Shown: in pieces, positions 1 through 6,975 of the stretch
Numbering within the stretch: position 1 is the first letter of the stretch
Layout: each line of letters starts with the position of its first letter
Assembly: GCA_023409755.1 (NCBI GenBank)
Contig: JAEYRA010000105.1
Span: forward strand, 1 to 19,586
Origin: Bacillota bacterium
GTDB lineage: Bacteria; Bacillota; Clostridia; Christensenellales; UMGS416
Direction: 5' to 3'
Length of the DNA stretch: 19,586 nt
Notes under the pieces: model-generated
Database searches by the model: none
What the model saw: the letters and a program-made list of their open reading frames with translations, nothing else
What the model was told of the DNA's origin: nothing
Made by a program: the position numbers and the translations under genes

Positions 1-1110
1 CCCCTCGGCCAGGGCAATGTGGTGGGGGCCGTCGTGCCCCACCAGGATGAGATCCTCACGGAAGTCGAAGGGATGGAGCTCCGCAAAGCTGCCGCCCACC
101 CCCAGGCGATCCAGCAGCAGCATGGCAATGCAGGTTTTGATGTCGTACTCCCCGCACATGGGCACCCCGCGGGCAATGAGCAGGGAATTGCCCACGATGA
201 GCGACGAGGCCACTTGTCGCCCCACGGTGCCGATGCGGCCTTCGTGGTAGTAGGCCAGACCCGTCAGGTTGCGGCTCTCCACCAGTCGGTCCAGCGCCAC
301 GGCCGAGTGGGCGGCCTGGCGCAGGTCCTCCCGCGTCAGCTTCCGGGTCACCGGGTCGCTGCCGGGGTCCGGGCAGTCAAAGGCGGACAGGATGAACCCC
401 TCCCGCTCGGCAATCTCCCCCTCGGTCACCCGTTCATACTCCGCCAGCAGGTCGTCCATCTCAATGAGCGGCACATGGACGCCGAAGGCCGCCGACACCG
501 CCGTCGGGTCGGCGTGCATGTCGTACATGGCCTCCAGCACGTGGCCCATGAGACCGATGCGTGCGCCCCTCAGCCCATGCAGCGCCCGGGCGATGTCGCA
601 CCACCGGGCCAGTTCTGCAGCAGCCAATGGGTCGTCGCGCAGTGTGCCCAGCACCACGTCGGCCACCGGGCGACCGTAGCGGGCCGCCACACCGGTGAAC
701 TCCGGCACCGAGCAGACGTTGTCATTCTCCAGCTGCATGCGGGTGGAGGCCACGGTGTAATCCATGCCCGGCAGCGGCTGCAGCGCCACCAGCACAATGG
801 GCGCCTGCGCCGCCCGCACAATAGGCGCAAACACCGACGAGGTGGCGTAGGTCACCATGTCGCAGAACACGAGGTCCAGGCCGTCGCCGCCCATCCGCTG
901 TGCCACATCGAAGGAACGGGCGTTGCTGTCCACCATGCCGTAGTCGACAACCTCCACCCCGTTGGCCACCAGAAGCGCCTGCACCTCCCCATGGTAGACC
1001 ATCAGTTGCTCCAGCAGGCCCTCAAACTGCTCCCAGTAGGTGCGGTGCCCCACGGCGAAAAAGCCGACCCGTGCCGGCCGCCGCACGGGGGTTCCAAGCA
1101 CATTCTGCAT
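1..1110 (-). CDS. L-fucose/L-arabinose isomerase family protein, C-terminus cut by window edge
   Basis: This gene reads from an ATG at 1110 leftward with no stop through base 1, giving the first 370 residues. The family interconverts aldoses and ketoses with a divalent metal in the cytoplasm. Visible family features are the early GGDGLDLVFCDMVTYATSS stretch, the NDNVCSVPEFTGVA segment, a YYHEG motif whose Glu fits a metal ligand, CGEYDIKT, and LVGHDGPHHIA near the edge, whose first His fits another ligand. A GGGAGG ribosome binding site lies just upstream of the ATG. The gene diverges from an AraC-family regulator, its probable controller. The missing part should be roughly 80-120 residues, judging from usual family length. 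Which sugar it isomerises (fucose, arabinose or another) cannot be decided from sequence. The family call is strong. Confidence 0.85.
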   Translation of the reverse strand, partial: MQNVLGTPVRRPARVGFFAVGHRTYWEQFEGLLEQLMVYHGEVQALLVANGVEVVDYGMVDSNARSFDVAQRMGGDGLDLVFCDMVTYATSSVFAPIVRAAQAPIVLVALQPLPGMDYTVASTRMQLENDNVCSVPEFTGVAARYGRPVADVVLGTLRDDPLAAAELARWCDIARALHGLRGARIGLMGHVLEAMYDMHADPTAVSAAFGVHVPLIEMDDLLAEYERVTEGEIAEREGFILSAFDCPDPGSDPVTRKLTREDLRQAAHSAVALDRLVESRNLTGLAYYHEGRIGTVGRQVASSLIVGNSLLIARGVPMCGEYDIKTCIAMLLLDRLGVGGSFAELHPFDFREDLILVGHDGPHHIALAEG

Positions 1111-1165
1111 GGTTCATCCTCCCTCTTCCCTGTCGTGGGCAGTTATTGCCGCCCCCATCCCCTTG

Positions 1166-1194
1166 ATTATAGGGGGTGCCTCTGCCAAAATACA
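1166..1194 (-). promoter_or_regulatory. Promoter of the isomerase-family gene
   Basis: On the minus strand a perfect TATAAT (1171-1166) follows a weak TGTATT (1194-1189) at 17-nt spacing. Transcription would start near 1159, about 50 nt before the ATG at 1110. A perfect -10 with a poor -35 is common in activator-dependent promoters and fits the divergent AraC-family regulator. The -10 lies in a small inverted repeat (CCCCT ... AGGGG, 1159-1175). Confidence 0.5.
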
Positions 1195-1246
1195 GGGAGG
1201 AAACGATGCACCGCTAGCACAAAACGAACCTCCCAGAGGGCATGCC

Positions 1247-2104
1247 ATGGAACCTGTCACCTTGCGTCTTGCCGCGCTTGACCCCTTCGTGCGCTACGTC
1301 CACGCCTTTGCCATTGACCGCGACACCCCCTTTGTGGATGTGGTGCCCTACGACTGCCGCTGCATCGTGGTGAACGAGGGCGAGGGGGCCATGGTCATCG
1401 GCGGGCGGCGGTACCCGGCCCGGGCTGGCAGTCTCTTCCTGTGGCCGGCGGGCGTGTCCTACAGCTACCTGCCGGACCGGCCTTTTGCCGTGCTGGGGGT
1501 CAACTTCGACCACACACGGGCGGCCAGTGCAGTAGCAACGCCCGTGCCGCCGGACAAGAGCGCTCACTTTCGCCCGGCGGGGCTGCTGGCGCCGGTGACG
1601 TTTGCGGATTGCCCGGCCCTCAACGACGTGATTGCGCTGCCCCAGGCCCACTGGGCGGCCGACGCGCTGACCGCCATGGAGGAGGAATACCGCACCGGCC
1701 GCCGCCACGCCGCCCTGCGGCTGAAAGCGCAGATGCTGACCCTGCTGGCCGACATCATCCACCAAGCCGACGAGGAGGGAACCGCCCCCTCCCCCAGCAG
1801 CGCCGCCGACGCCATCCTGTCCTATCTGAACCGCCATTACCGGCAAAACCTGACCAACGGCGACGTGGCCGGGGTGTTCCACTTCACCCCGGCCTATGTG
1901 AGCCGCCTGGTGAAGCGACACACCGGCCTGTCGCTGCACCAATACCTGCTGCGCTGCCGGTTGACAGCCGCCCTCAACCTGATCCAGACCACGACGCTGC
2001 CCATCGGCCACATTGCGCGGGAGACGGGCTTTGCCGATGCCAACTACTTCGCCCGCCGTTTCCGCCAGGAATGGGGCAGGAGCCCCGTGGCGTTCCGGGT
2101 GTAA
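1247..2104 (+). CDS. AraC-family transcriptional regulator
   Basis: This is a 285-residue cytoplasmic DNA-binding regulator. The N-terminal part (about residues 15-110) looks like the cupin sugar-binding domain of AraC proteins, with GGRRYPARAGSLFLWPAG typical of the barrel. The last ~95 residues hold the two helix-turn-helix units: NLTNGDVAGVFHFTPAYVSR, then IGHIARETGFADANYFARRF and the terminal GRSPVAFR signature. I chose the ATG at 1247 because AGAGGG sits 6 nt upstream; the frame is open further upstream but runs into the divergent promoter. It is divergent from the isomerase-family gene, the usual arrangement for a local regulator and its target. The effector is unknown. spmA begins only about 50 nt after its stop. 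Confidence 0.9.
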   Translation: MEPVTLRLAALDPFVRYVHAFAIDRDTPFVDVVPYDCRCIVVNEGEGAMVIGGRRYPARAGSLFLWPAGVSYSYLPDRPFAVLGVNFDHTRAASAVATPVPPDKSAHFRPAGLLAPVTFADCPALNDVIALPQAHWAADALTAMEEEYRTGRRHAALRLKAQMLTLLADIIHQADEEGTAPSPSSAADAILSYLNRHYRQNLTNGDVAGVFHFTPAYVSRLVKRHTGLSLHQYLLRCRLTAALNLIQTTTLPIGHIARETGFADANYFARRFRQEWGRSPVAFRV

Positions 2105-2155
2105 ATACGGCTATCCCTCCGCCCGGCCGCATAGGCATAGGGAGGGGTGAAGGCG

Positions 2156-2740
2156 ATGATGAATTGGCTGTGGGCGGGGATGATGCTAGTCAGCGTCGTC
2201 GTGGCGGCGGCCACCGGGCGTCTCAATGACCTGCTGGCGGCCTCCCTCAATGGGGCGGGCAACGCCGTCACGCTGTGCATCAAGCTCCTGGCCATCTACA
2301 CGCTGTGGTGCGGCATTCTGGAGATCATGGAGGAGTCGGGTCTGTCTGAGCGGTTCGCGCGGCTGCTGCGCCGGCCCCTGCGGTGGCTCTACCCGTCGGT
2401 GCCGGCGGGGTCGGCAGCAGCGCGCTACATCGGGCTCAACATGGCGGCCAACATGCTGGGGGTGGGCAACGCCGCCACCCCCGCCGGGCTGCAGGCCATG
2501 CAGGAACTCAAACGAATTGACCCCAGCGGGCGGGCCAGTGACGACATGTGCATGCTGCTGGTGGTCAACTGCTCCTCGCTGCAGCTGCTGCCCACCACGG
2601 TCATCGCCCTGCGGCAGGCCGCCGGCGCGGCGGCCCCGTCGGACATCCTGCTGCCCACGATCTTGAGCTCGGTATTGGCAACGGTGCTGGGCGTGCTGAC
2701 GGCCCGGCTGCTGGCCACGCTGCCGGTCTTCCGCCGATGA
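2156..2740 (+). CDS. spmA: Spore maturation protein A
   Basis: This is a 194-residue membrane protein with several hydrophobic segments and the nucleoside-recognition (Gate) fold typical of SpmA. Recognisable stretches are IKLLAIYTLWCGILEIMEESGL, split around residues 40-60, and MAANMLGVGNAATPAGL near the middle. In Bacillus and Clostridium, SpmA acts with SpmB in spore core dehydration and heat resistance. The ATG at 2156 is preferred over a GTG at 2147, because GGGAGG at 2140-2145 is well spaced only for the ATG. It overlaps spmB by 4 nt (ATGA), so the two are translationally coupled. No obvious sporulation-sigma promoter is visible in the 51-nt gap after the AraC gene, so how it is expressed is unclear. 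Confidence 0.93.
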   Translation: MMNWLWAGMMLVSVVVAAATGRLNDLLAASLNGAGNAVTLCIKLLAIYTLWCGILEIMEESGLSERFARLLRRPLRWLYPSVPAGSAAARYIGLNMAANMLGVGNAATPAGLQAMQELKRIDPSGRASDDMCMLLVVNCSSLQLLPTTVIALRQAAGAAAPSDILLPTILSSVLATVLGVLTARLLATLPVFRR

Positions 2741-3255
2741 ACACCGACTGGCTCATTCCGGTCCTCATGGCCCTGGTGGTCGGCTGGGGCGCCTTCCAGC
2801 GCGCGCCGGTCTACGATGCCTTTGTCCGCGGGGCAGAGAAGGGCCTGCGCACCGCCTGGTCGGTGCTGCCGTGCCTCACGGCGGTGATGGTGGCGGTGGA
2901 GATGCTCAAAGTCTCCGGCGCGCTGGATCTCCTGTGCCGGCTGCTGGCCGCGCCGCTGGGGTTCTTCGGCGTACCGGTGGAGGTGGCGCCTCTCGTGGTG
3001 GTACGGCCCTTCTCCGGCATGGCGGCGCTGGGCATGCTGGAGGATGTGCTGGGCACCAACGGCCCCGACTCCCTGGCCGGGCGGGTGGCGTCGGCCATCA
3101 TGGGCTCCACTGAGACGCTTTTTTACACCGTGGCCATCTATTTTAGCTCGGTGGGCATCCGCAACAGCCGGCACACCGTGCCCGCGGCAACGGTGAGCCT
3201 CATTGTGAGCGTGGTGGCGTCGGGCATTCTGGTGCGGCTGCTGCTGCCGGCGTAA
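2737..3255 (+). CDS. spmB: Spore maturation protein B
   Basis: This is a 172-residue membrane protein and the partner of SpmA. Family features are the GAEKGLRTAWSVLPCLTAVM opening helix, VVVRPFSGMAALGML in the middle, and the GSTETLFYTVAIYFSSVGI segment, which is very characteristic of SpmB. It starts at the ATG inside the spmA stop (ATGA overlap). The C-terminus is a hydrophobic helix ending at residue 172, close to the usual family length. Presence of spmAB implies a spore-former. The next 60 nt lead directly into the promoter of the decarboxylase operon, with no strong terminator for spmAB between them. Confidence 0.93.
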   Translation: MNTDWLIPVLMALVVGWGAFQRAPVYDAFVRGAEKGLRTAWSVLPCLTAVMVAVEMLKVSGALDLLCRLLAAPLGFFGVPVEVAPLVVVRPFSGMAALGMLEDVLGTNGPDSLAGRVASAIMGSTETLFYTVAIYFSSVGIRNSRHTVPAATVSLIVSVVASGILVRLLLPA

Positions 3256-3313
3256 GAACCCCTTCCTTTGGCAGGGAGTTCCGTTGGTTTCCGGGCGAAA
3301 TGACGCTGGCGAT

Positions 3314-3343
3314 TTGACAACAGAGCCGCCAACAGAGTACAAT
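3314..3343 (+). promoter_or_regulatory. Promoter of the oxaloacetate decarboxylase operon
   Basis: TTGACA (3314-3319) and TACAAT (3338-3343) with an 18-nt spacer form a near-consensus housekeeping promoter. The expected start is near 3350, giving a leader of about 127 nt before the GTG at 3477. Confidence 0.75.
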
Positions 3344-3349
3344 TACAGG

Positions 3350-3455
3350 AATCGCATATGGAAGAGAATCCGGTTGGGTAGTGGGCCGCAAACCGCGGCA
3401 ACTGCTTCAAGTCATCGAGCTCAGGGTGGAGGCTTTTGGTCTTCACCCTTTTTTT
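3350..3455 (+). ncRNA. Structured 5' leader with attenuator (candidate riboswitch)
   Basis: Between the promoter and the first decarboxylase gene, the transcript can fold into a long hairpin. Its upper stem is GCCGC (3385-3389) with GCGGC (3395-3399), its middle AGT (3380-3382) with ACT (3401-3403), and its lower stem TTGGGT (3374-3379) with GCTTCAA (3404-3410). An intrinsic terminator follows. Two alternatives are visible: CGGTT (3371-3375) with AACCG (3391-3395), and GCTTC (3404-3408) with GAGGC (3429-3433). The second would break the 5' arm of the terminator and act as an antiterminator. I do not recognise it as one of the common riboswitch classes. The structures are seen in the sequence; ligand control is inference. 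Confidence 0.5.
3423..3455 (+). terminator. Intrinsic terminator inside the decarboxylase operon leader
   Basis: AGGGTGGAG (3423-3431) pairs with CTTCACCCT (3441-3449) over nine positions (one G-U), with a 9-nt loop and a seven-base T run at 3449-3455. It lies after the promoter and only 22 nt before the GTG of the first gene. No second promoter fits in that gap, so the operon must be expressed by read-through. It may also serve as the end of spmAB transcription. Confidence 0.8.
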
Positions 3456-3476
3456 GTGCAAAAGGAGGAATCCCAG

Positions 3477-4868
3477 GTGAAAGTAAACATCACAGAAACG
3501 GTATTGCGCGACGCCAACCAATCGCTCATTGCCACCCGCATGCCCTTTGAGGATTTTGAGGGAATCCTCGACCGGCTGGATGAAGCCGGTTATTATTCGC
3601 TGGAATGCTGGGGCGGCGCGACGTTCGACTCCTGCCTGCGCTACCTGGGTGAAGACCCGTGGGAGCGTCTCCGGAAGATCAAAAGCCGGGTGAAAAACAC
3701 CAAGCTGCAAATGCTGTTGCGGGGCCAAAACATACTGGGGTACCGCCATTACCCCGATGATGTGGTGCGCCAGTTTGTGGCCCATGCCGCCCAAAACGGC
3801 ATGGATATCTTCCGCATCTTTGACGCACTCAACGATTTCCGCAACATCGAAGTGGCGGTGGACGAAGCCATCCGCCAAGGCGCCCACGCCCAGGGGTGCA
3901 TCTGCTACACCACCAGCCCCATCCACAGCATGGAGAAGTACGCCGCTATGGGGTCGGATCTGGAGGCCCTGGGCGTTCACTCCATCTGCATCAAGGACAT
4001 GGCTGGCATCATGGGGCCGCAGGAGGCTTATGATCTCATCCGCGCTTTGAAGGATAGGGTGTCGGTGCCGGTGTTCCTGCACACCCATTCCACCACCGGG
4101 CTGGGGCCGATCACCTACGCCCGGGCGGTAGAGGCAGGCTGCGACGGCATTGACACGGCCATCTCATCCTTCTCGGGCGGCACCTCTCAGCCTGCCACCG
4201 AAACCATGCACTATGCCCTCTTCCAGATGGGGCATGAGACGGGGCTGAGCGAGCGGGCACTGAAGGACATCAACGATTTCTTCAAGCCCCTGAAGGCCCA
4301 ATACATGCAGTCGGGTCTGCTCGATCCTTTCGTGTTGGGCACGGAGACCGACGCGCTCGTCTATCAGGTGCCCGGCGGCATGCTCTCCAACCTCATTGCA
4401 CAGCTGAAGGCCCAGAACGCCATGGACCGGCTGGATGAAGTGCTGGCCGAGACCCCCCGTGTACGGTCCGACCTGGGTTACCCGCCGCTGGTGACGCCCA
4501 TGAGCCAGATGGTGGGCGTGCAGGCGGCAGCCAACGTACTGACCGGAGAACGTTACAAGAGCATCTCCAAGGAGGTCAAGGCCTACATCCGCGGTGAGTA
4601 TGGGCGAGCTCCCGGCGTTGTCAACCCCGACCTCATCCATAAAGTGTTGGGCAGTGAAGAGCCCATGACCGGACGCTTTGCTGACACGCTGAAACCAGCC
4701 TTTGAGCAGGCGCGGGAGGAAATTGGCAGCCTGGCCCGCAGCGACGAGGACGTGCTCTCCTACATCGCCTTCCCCCAGATCGCCGAAACGTTCTTGCGCA
4801 AGAGGGAGGAGCAGGAAAGCCGCACGGTGCGCTACTCCATCCGCCTGGTGCAGGAGGAAAGCAAATGA
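3477..4868 (+). CDS. oadA: Oxaloacetate decarboxylase alpha subunit (carboxyltransferase, lacking a biotin domain)
   Basis: This 463-residue cytoplasmic protein carries the carboxyltransferase TIM barrel that moves the carboxyl group of oxaloacetate to biotin. Visible motifs are RDANQS (10-15, metal-binding Asp12), LRGQN (81-85), FDALND (115-120), CIKDMAG with Lys173, and HTHSTTGLG with metal ligands His202 and His204. The conserved C-terminal PYC_OADA region follows, with YIRGEYGRAPG. It lacks the biotin domain found at the end of long OadA proteins; that domain is the separate gene at 5219. The start is GTG 3477, with AAAGGAGG at 3460-3467. The frame is open back to 3381, but that part overlaps the leader terminator. 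It overlaps the gamma gene by 4 nt. It could instead be called pyruvate carboxylase subunit B, but the membrane partners support the Na+ pump. Confidence 0.92.
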   Translation: MKVNITETVLRDANQSLIATRMPFEDFEGILDRLDEAGYYSLECWGGATFDSCLRYLGEDPWERLRKIKSRVKNTKLQMLLRGQNILGYRHYPDDVVRQFVAHAAQNGMDIFRIFDALNDFRNIEVAVDEAIRQGAHAQGCICYTTSPIHSMEKYAAMGSDLEALGVHSICIKDMAGIMGPQEAYDLIRALKDRVSVPVFLHTHSTTGLGPITYARAVEAGCDGIDTAISSFSGGTSQPATETMHYALFQMGHETGLSERALKDINDFFKPLKAQYMQSGLLDPFVLGTETDALVYQVPGGMLSNLIAQLKAQNAMDRLDEVLAETPRVRSDLGYPPLVTPMSQMVGVQAAANVLTGERYKSISKEVKAYIRGEYGRAPGVVNPDLIHKVLGSEEPMTGRFADTLKPAFEQAREEIGSLARSDEDVLSYIAFPQIAETFLRKREEQESRTVRYSIRLVQEESK

Positions 4869-5206
4869 CAGTCTTACAAAGCTTGTTGGTGGCGCTTTTC
4901 TGCATCACGGTCGTGTTCGCGGTGCTGGCCTGCCTGTGGGGGCTGCTGCGCCTCTCCTCCCTGGGGATCGCCGCGCTGTCCAGGGTTCACAAACACCCTG
5001 CCGCCCCTGTGGAGCAGGCCAACGCGGCCACATTCGAACCCGCCGGTGAAGTGGCATATACAGGCCAGCTGCGGCTGGTGAACGTGGAGGAACCCACGGC
5101 GGCCATGATTATGGCCATCGTCAGCGACACTTCCGGCATCCCGTTGAGCGAGCTTACCTTCCGCTCCATCCGGCTGATGGAGCCCCCCCACAACAACGAT
5201 GACTAA
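4865..5206 (+). CDS. oadG: Oxaloacetate decarboxylase gamma subunit
   Basis: This is a 113-residue small membrane subunit with one N-terminal transmembrane helix (about residues 5-30, VALFCITVVFAVLACLWGLL). A cytoplasmic tail follows. In the family, the gamma chain holds alpha and beta together and helps assemble the pump. The tail carries GQLRLVNVEEPTAAMIMAIV followed by SELTFRSIRLM, an extra C-terminal segment that I associate with clostridial gamma chains rather than the Zn-binding tail of enterobacteria. The ATG overlaps the alpha stop (ATGA). The family is poorly conserved, so the call rests on size, topology and position in the operon. Confidence 0.82.
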   Translation: MTVLQSLLVALFCITVVFAVLACLWGLLRLSSLGIAALSRVHKHPAAPVEQANAATFEPAGEVAYTGQLRLVNVEEPTAAMIMAIVSDTSGIPLSELTFRSIRLMEPPHNNDD

Positions 5207-5218
5207 GAGGTGGAACGC

Positions 5219-5602
5219 ATGAAATACATCGTGAGAATCAACGACCGCGAATACGAGGTGGAAGTGGAACGGGGACAGGCCACGCTGGTGCGCACCACCG
5301 ACGTTGCCCCCGTCGCACCGATGGCCACGGCACCCGCGCCTGCCCCTGCGGCGTCTGCCCCGGCCCCCGCTGCCCCGGTGGTGATGGGTGGCACGCCCAT
5401 CAAAGCCCCCATGCCCGGCGTGGTGCTGGCCATCAAAGCCGCGCCCGGTACGGCGGTGAAAAAGGGCGACGTGCTGTTGGTGTTGGAAGCCATGAAAATG
5501 GAGAATGAGATTGCCGCGCCAACGGACGGCACCGTGGTGCAGGTACTGGCAACCAAGGGCGCTACGGTGGCAACCGGCGACGTCCTTCTGACCTTACAAT
5601 AA
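5219..5602 (+). CDS. Biotin carboxyl carrier protein of the decarboxylase
   Basis: This 127-residue protein carries the biotin that shuttles CO2 from the alpha to the beta subunit. Residues 1-28 are a short beta-rich head (MKYIVRINDREYEVEVERG). Residues 29-56 form a flexible Ala/Pro linker. Residues 58-127 are a biotinyl/lipoyl domain with the canonical EAMKMEN motif, Lys93 being the predicted biotinylation site. The ATG at 5219 has AAGAGGTGG a few nt upstream; a GTG at 5210 in the same frame is part of that site. It lies 12 nt after the gamma gene and 12 nt before the beta gene, so it belongs to the same transcript. Confidence 0.93.
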   Translation: MKYIVRINDREYEVEVERGQATLVRTTDVAPVAPMATAPAPAPAASAPAPAAPVVMGGTPIKAPMPGVVLAIKAAPGTAVKKGDVLLVLEAMKMENEIAAPTDGTVVQVLATKGATVATGDVLLTLQ

Positions 5603-5614
5603 GGAGGGACGTCC

Positions 5615-6751
5615 GTGTTTGTCAATGCACTGGTAAAGATCTGGGAGACATCGGGCTTTGCCTCGTTGTCCTGGCAACATCTGGTCATGATCGCCGTTGC
5701 CTGCCTCCTCGTCTATTTGGCCATCGGCCGAAAGTTTGAACCCCTTCTGCTGCTGCCGATCGCCTTCGGCATGCTGCTGGCCAACCTGCCGCTGACGGAG
5801 CTGATGGGCGAACCGGCGGGAGACGCAGCGGGCGGACTACTCTACTACCTGTATTTGGGTGTGAAAAAGGGCATTTATCCCTCGCTCATCTTCCTGGGCA
5901 TCGGCGCAATGACCGACTTCGGCCCCTTGATCGCCCGGCCCAGCAGCCTCTTCATGGGCGCCGGCGCTCAGTTTGGTATTGCGGTGGCGTTTGTTATCGC
6001 CGTCGCGCTGGGCTTCAGTCCCCAGCAGGCCGCTTCCATCGGTATCATCGGCGGGGCCGATGGCCCCACGGCCATCTACTTGACCAGCCGCTTGGCACCG
6101 GAGCTGCTGCCCGCCATCGCTATCGCCGCCTATTCGTACATGGCGCTCATACCGCTCATCCAACCGCCTGTGATGCGCGCGCTGACCACCCGGAAGGAGC
6201 GAGAAACGGTGATGACCCAGCTGCGGGAAGTCAGCAAGCTGGAAAAGATCTGCTTCCCCATCATCGTCACCATCCTCTGTGTGCTGCTGCTGCCCTCGGT
6301 GGCTCCGCTCATCGGCATGCTGATGCTGGGCAACCTCTTCCGGGAGTCCGGGGTGGCGGAACGGCTTTCCAACACGGCGCAGAATGCGCTCATCAACATC
6401 GTCACCATTTTTCTGGGCGTCACCGTGGGGGCGACGGCCGTGGGGGAGAACTTCCTGCGGCCTCAGACCCTCATGATCATCGGTCTGGGGCTTATGGCTT
6501 TCCTGTTCAGCACCGTCGGAGGACTGCTGATCGGTAAGCTCATGTATTGGCTCACCGGCGGGCGGGTGAACCCCCTCATCGGCTCGGCGGGTGTCTCCGC
6601 CGTGCCGATGGCGGCGCGCGTCTCCCAGGTGGAAGGCCAGAGGGCCAACCCCGGCAACTACCTCCTAATGCACGCCATGGGCCCCAACGTAGCAGGGGTC
6701 ATCGGTTCGGCCGTGGCGGCAGGCATCCTGCTGTCGCTCTTCGGTGGCTAA
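5615..6751 (+). CDS. oadB: Oxaloacetate decarboxylase beta subunit (Na+ pump)
   Basis: This is a 378-residue polytopic membrane protein of the OadB/MmdB/GcdB family. It decarboxylates carboxybiotin and exports Na+. Key features are the GGADGPTAIYLTSRLAPELL region, whose Asp corresponds to the essential Na+/H+-binding Asp of the family, the GSAGVSAVPMAARVSQ segment, and GNYLLMHAMGPNVAGVIGSA near the C-terminus. The length and hydrophobic segments match the usual beta subunit. The GTG start at 5615 is supported by AAGGAGG at 5601-5607, overlapping the previous stop. It is last in the operon. Beta chains are shared with methylmalonyl- and glutaconyl-CoA decarboxylases, so the substrate assignment comes from the alpha gene. 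Confidence 0.95.
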   Translation: MFVNALVKIWETSGFASLSWQHLVMIAVACLLVYLAIGRKFEPLLLLPIAFGMLLANLPLTELMGEPAGDAAGGLLYYLYLGVKKGIYPSLIFLGIGAMTDFGPLIARPSSLFMGAGAQFGIAVAFVIAVALGFSPQQAASIGIIGGADGPTAIYLTSRLAPELLPAIAIAAYSYMALIPLIQPPVMRALTTRKERETVMTQLREVSKLEKICFPIIVTILCVLLLPSVAPLIGMLMLGNLFRESGVAERLSNTAQNALINIVTIFLGVTVGATAVGENFLRPQTLMIIGLGLMAFLFSTVGGLLIGKLMYWLTGGRVNPLIGSAGVSAVPMAARVSQVEGQRANPGNYLLMHAMGPNVAGVIGSAVAAGILLSLFGG

Positions 6752-6758
6752 AGCCTTT

Positions 6759-6828
6759 CGCGGCTGGCTGGTCGCGTGCTACGCACGCTGCTCGCCCAAG
6801 CGACCCGGCCGCTGTGGCAACAGCCGCG
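6759..6828. repeat. 70-nt nested palindromic element
   Basis: A perfect 8-bp closing stem (CGCGGCTG 6759-6766 with CAGCCGCG 6821-6828) encloses GGTCGC (6770-6775) with GCGACC (6800-6805), and an overlapping hairpin GCGTGC-TAC-GCACGC (6774-6788). A further small hairpin, CTGT-GGCA-ACAG, sits near the right arm. Competing pairs CAAGCG (6798-6803) with CGCTTG (6836-6841) extend past the element. It is not a tRNA. It resembles REP-type palindromic units, but no transposase is seen. Confidence 0.5.
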
Positions 6829-6857
6829 ATTGGGAGCGCTTGTTCTCGTTTTAGACA

Positions 6858-6888
6858 GATGGGCCGGCGCGCATGTCGCCGACCCATC
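6858..6888. repeat. Imperfect inverted repeat
   Basis: GATGGG-C-CGGCG (6858-6869) pairs with CGCCG-A-CCCATC (6877-6888): eleven pairs and one mismatch around a 7-nt loop. No T run follows on the plus strand; the sequence after it is ACAAATTATACC. It could be a weak terminator remnant or part of the same repeat element as 6759-6828. Confidence 0.45.
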
Positions 6889-6975
6889 ACAAATTATACC
6901 TCTCATGCGGGGCTTCTAAGGGCACGTTGTGCCTGCGGGCGGATTTTGTTTTCTACTCGCACTCGCTCTTACTTT

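Noticed and set aside
19..1281. 420-codon plus-strand open frame at the left edge
   Set aside because: It lies antisense to the isomerase-family gene, has no ribosome site or recognisable domain, and runs into the AraC start. It is a product of high GC content.
3381..3476. Longer N-terminus for oadA from the upstream GTG
   Set aside because: The extension would translate through the leader hairpin and terminator and is not part of the OadA family. GTG 3477 has a near-perfect ribosome site.
6759..6828. tRNA or tRNA-like gene
   Set aside because: It has the right size and a closed stem, but no TpsiC arm sequence, no anticodon arm of the right geometry and no CCA end.
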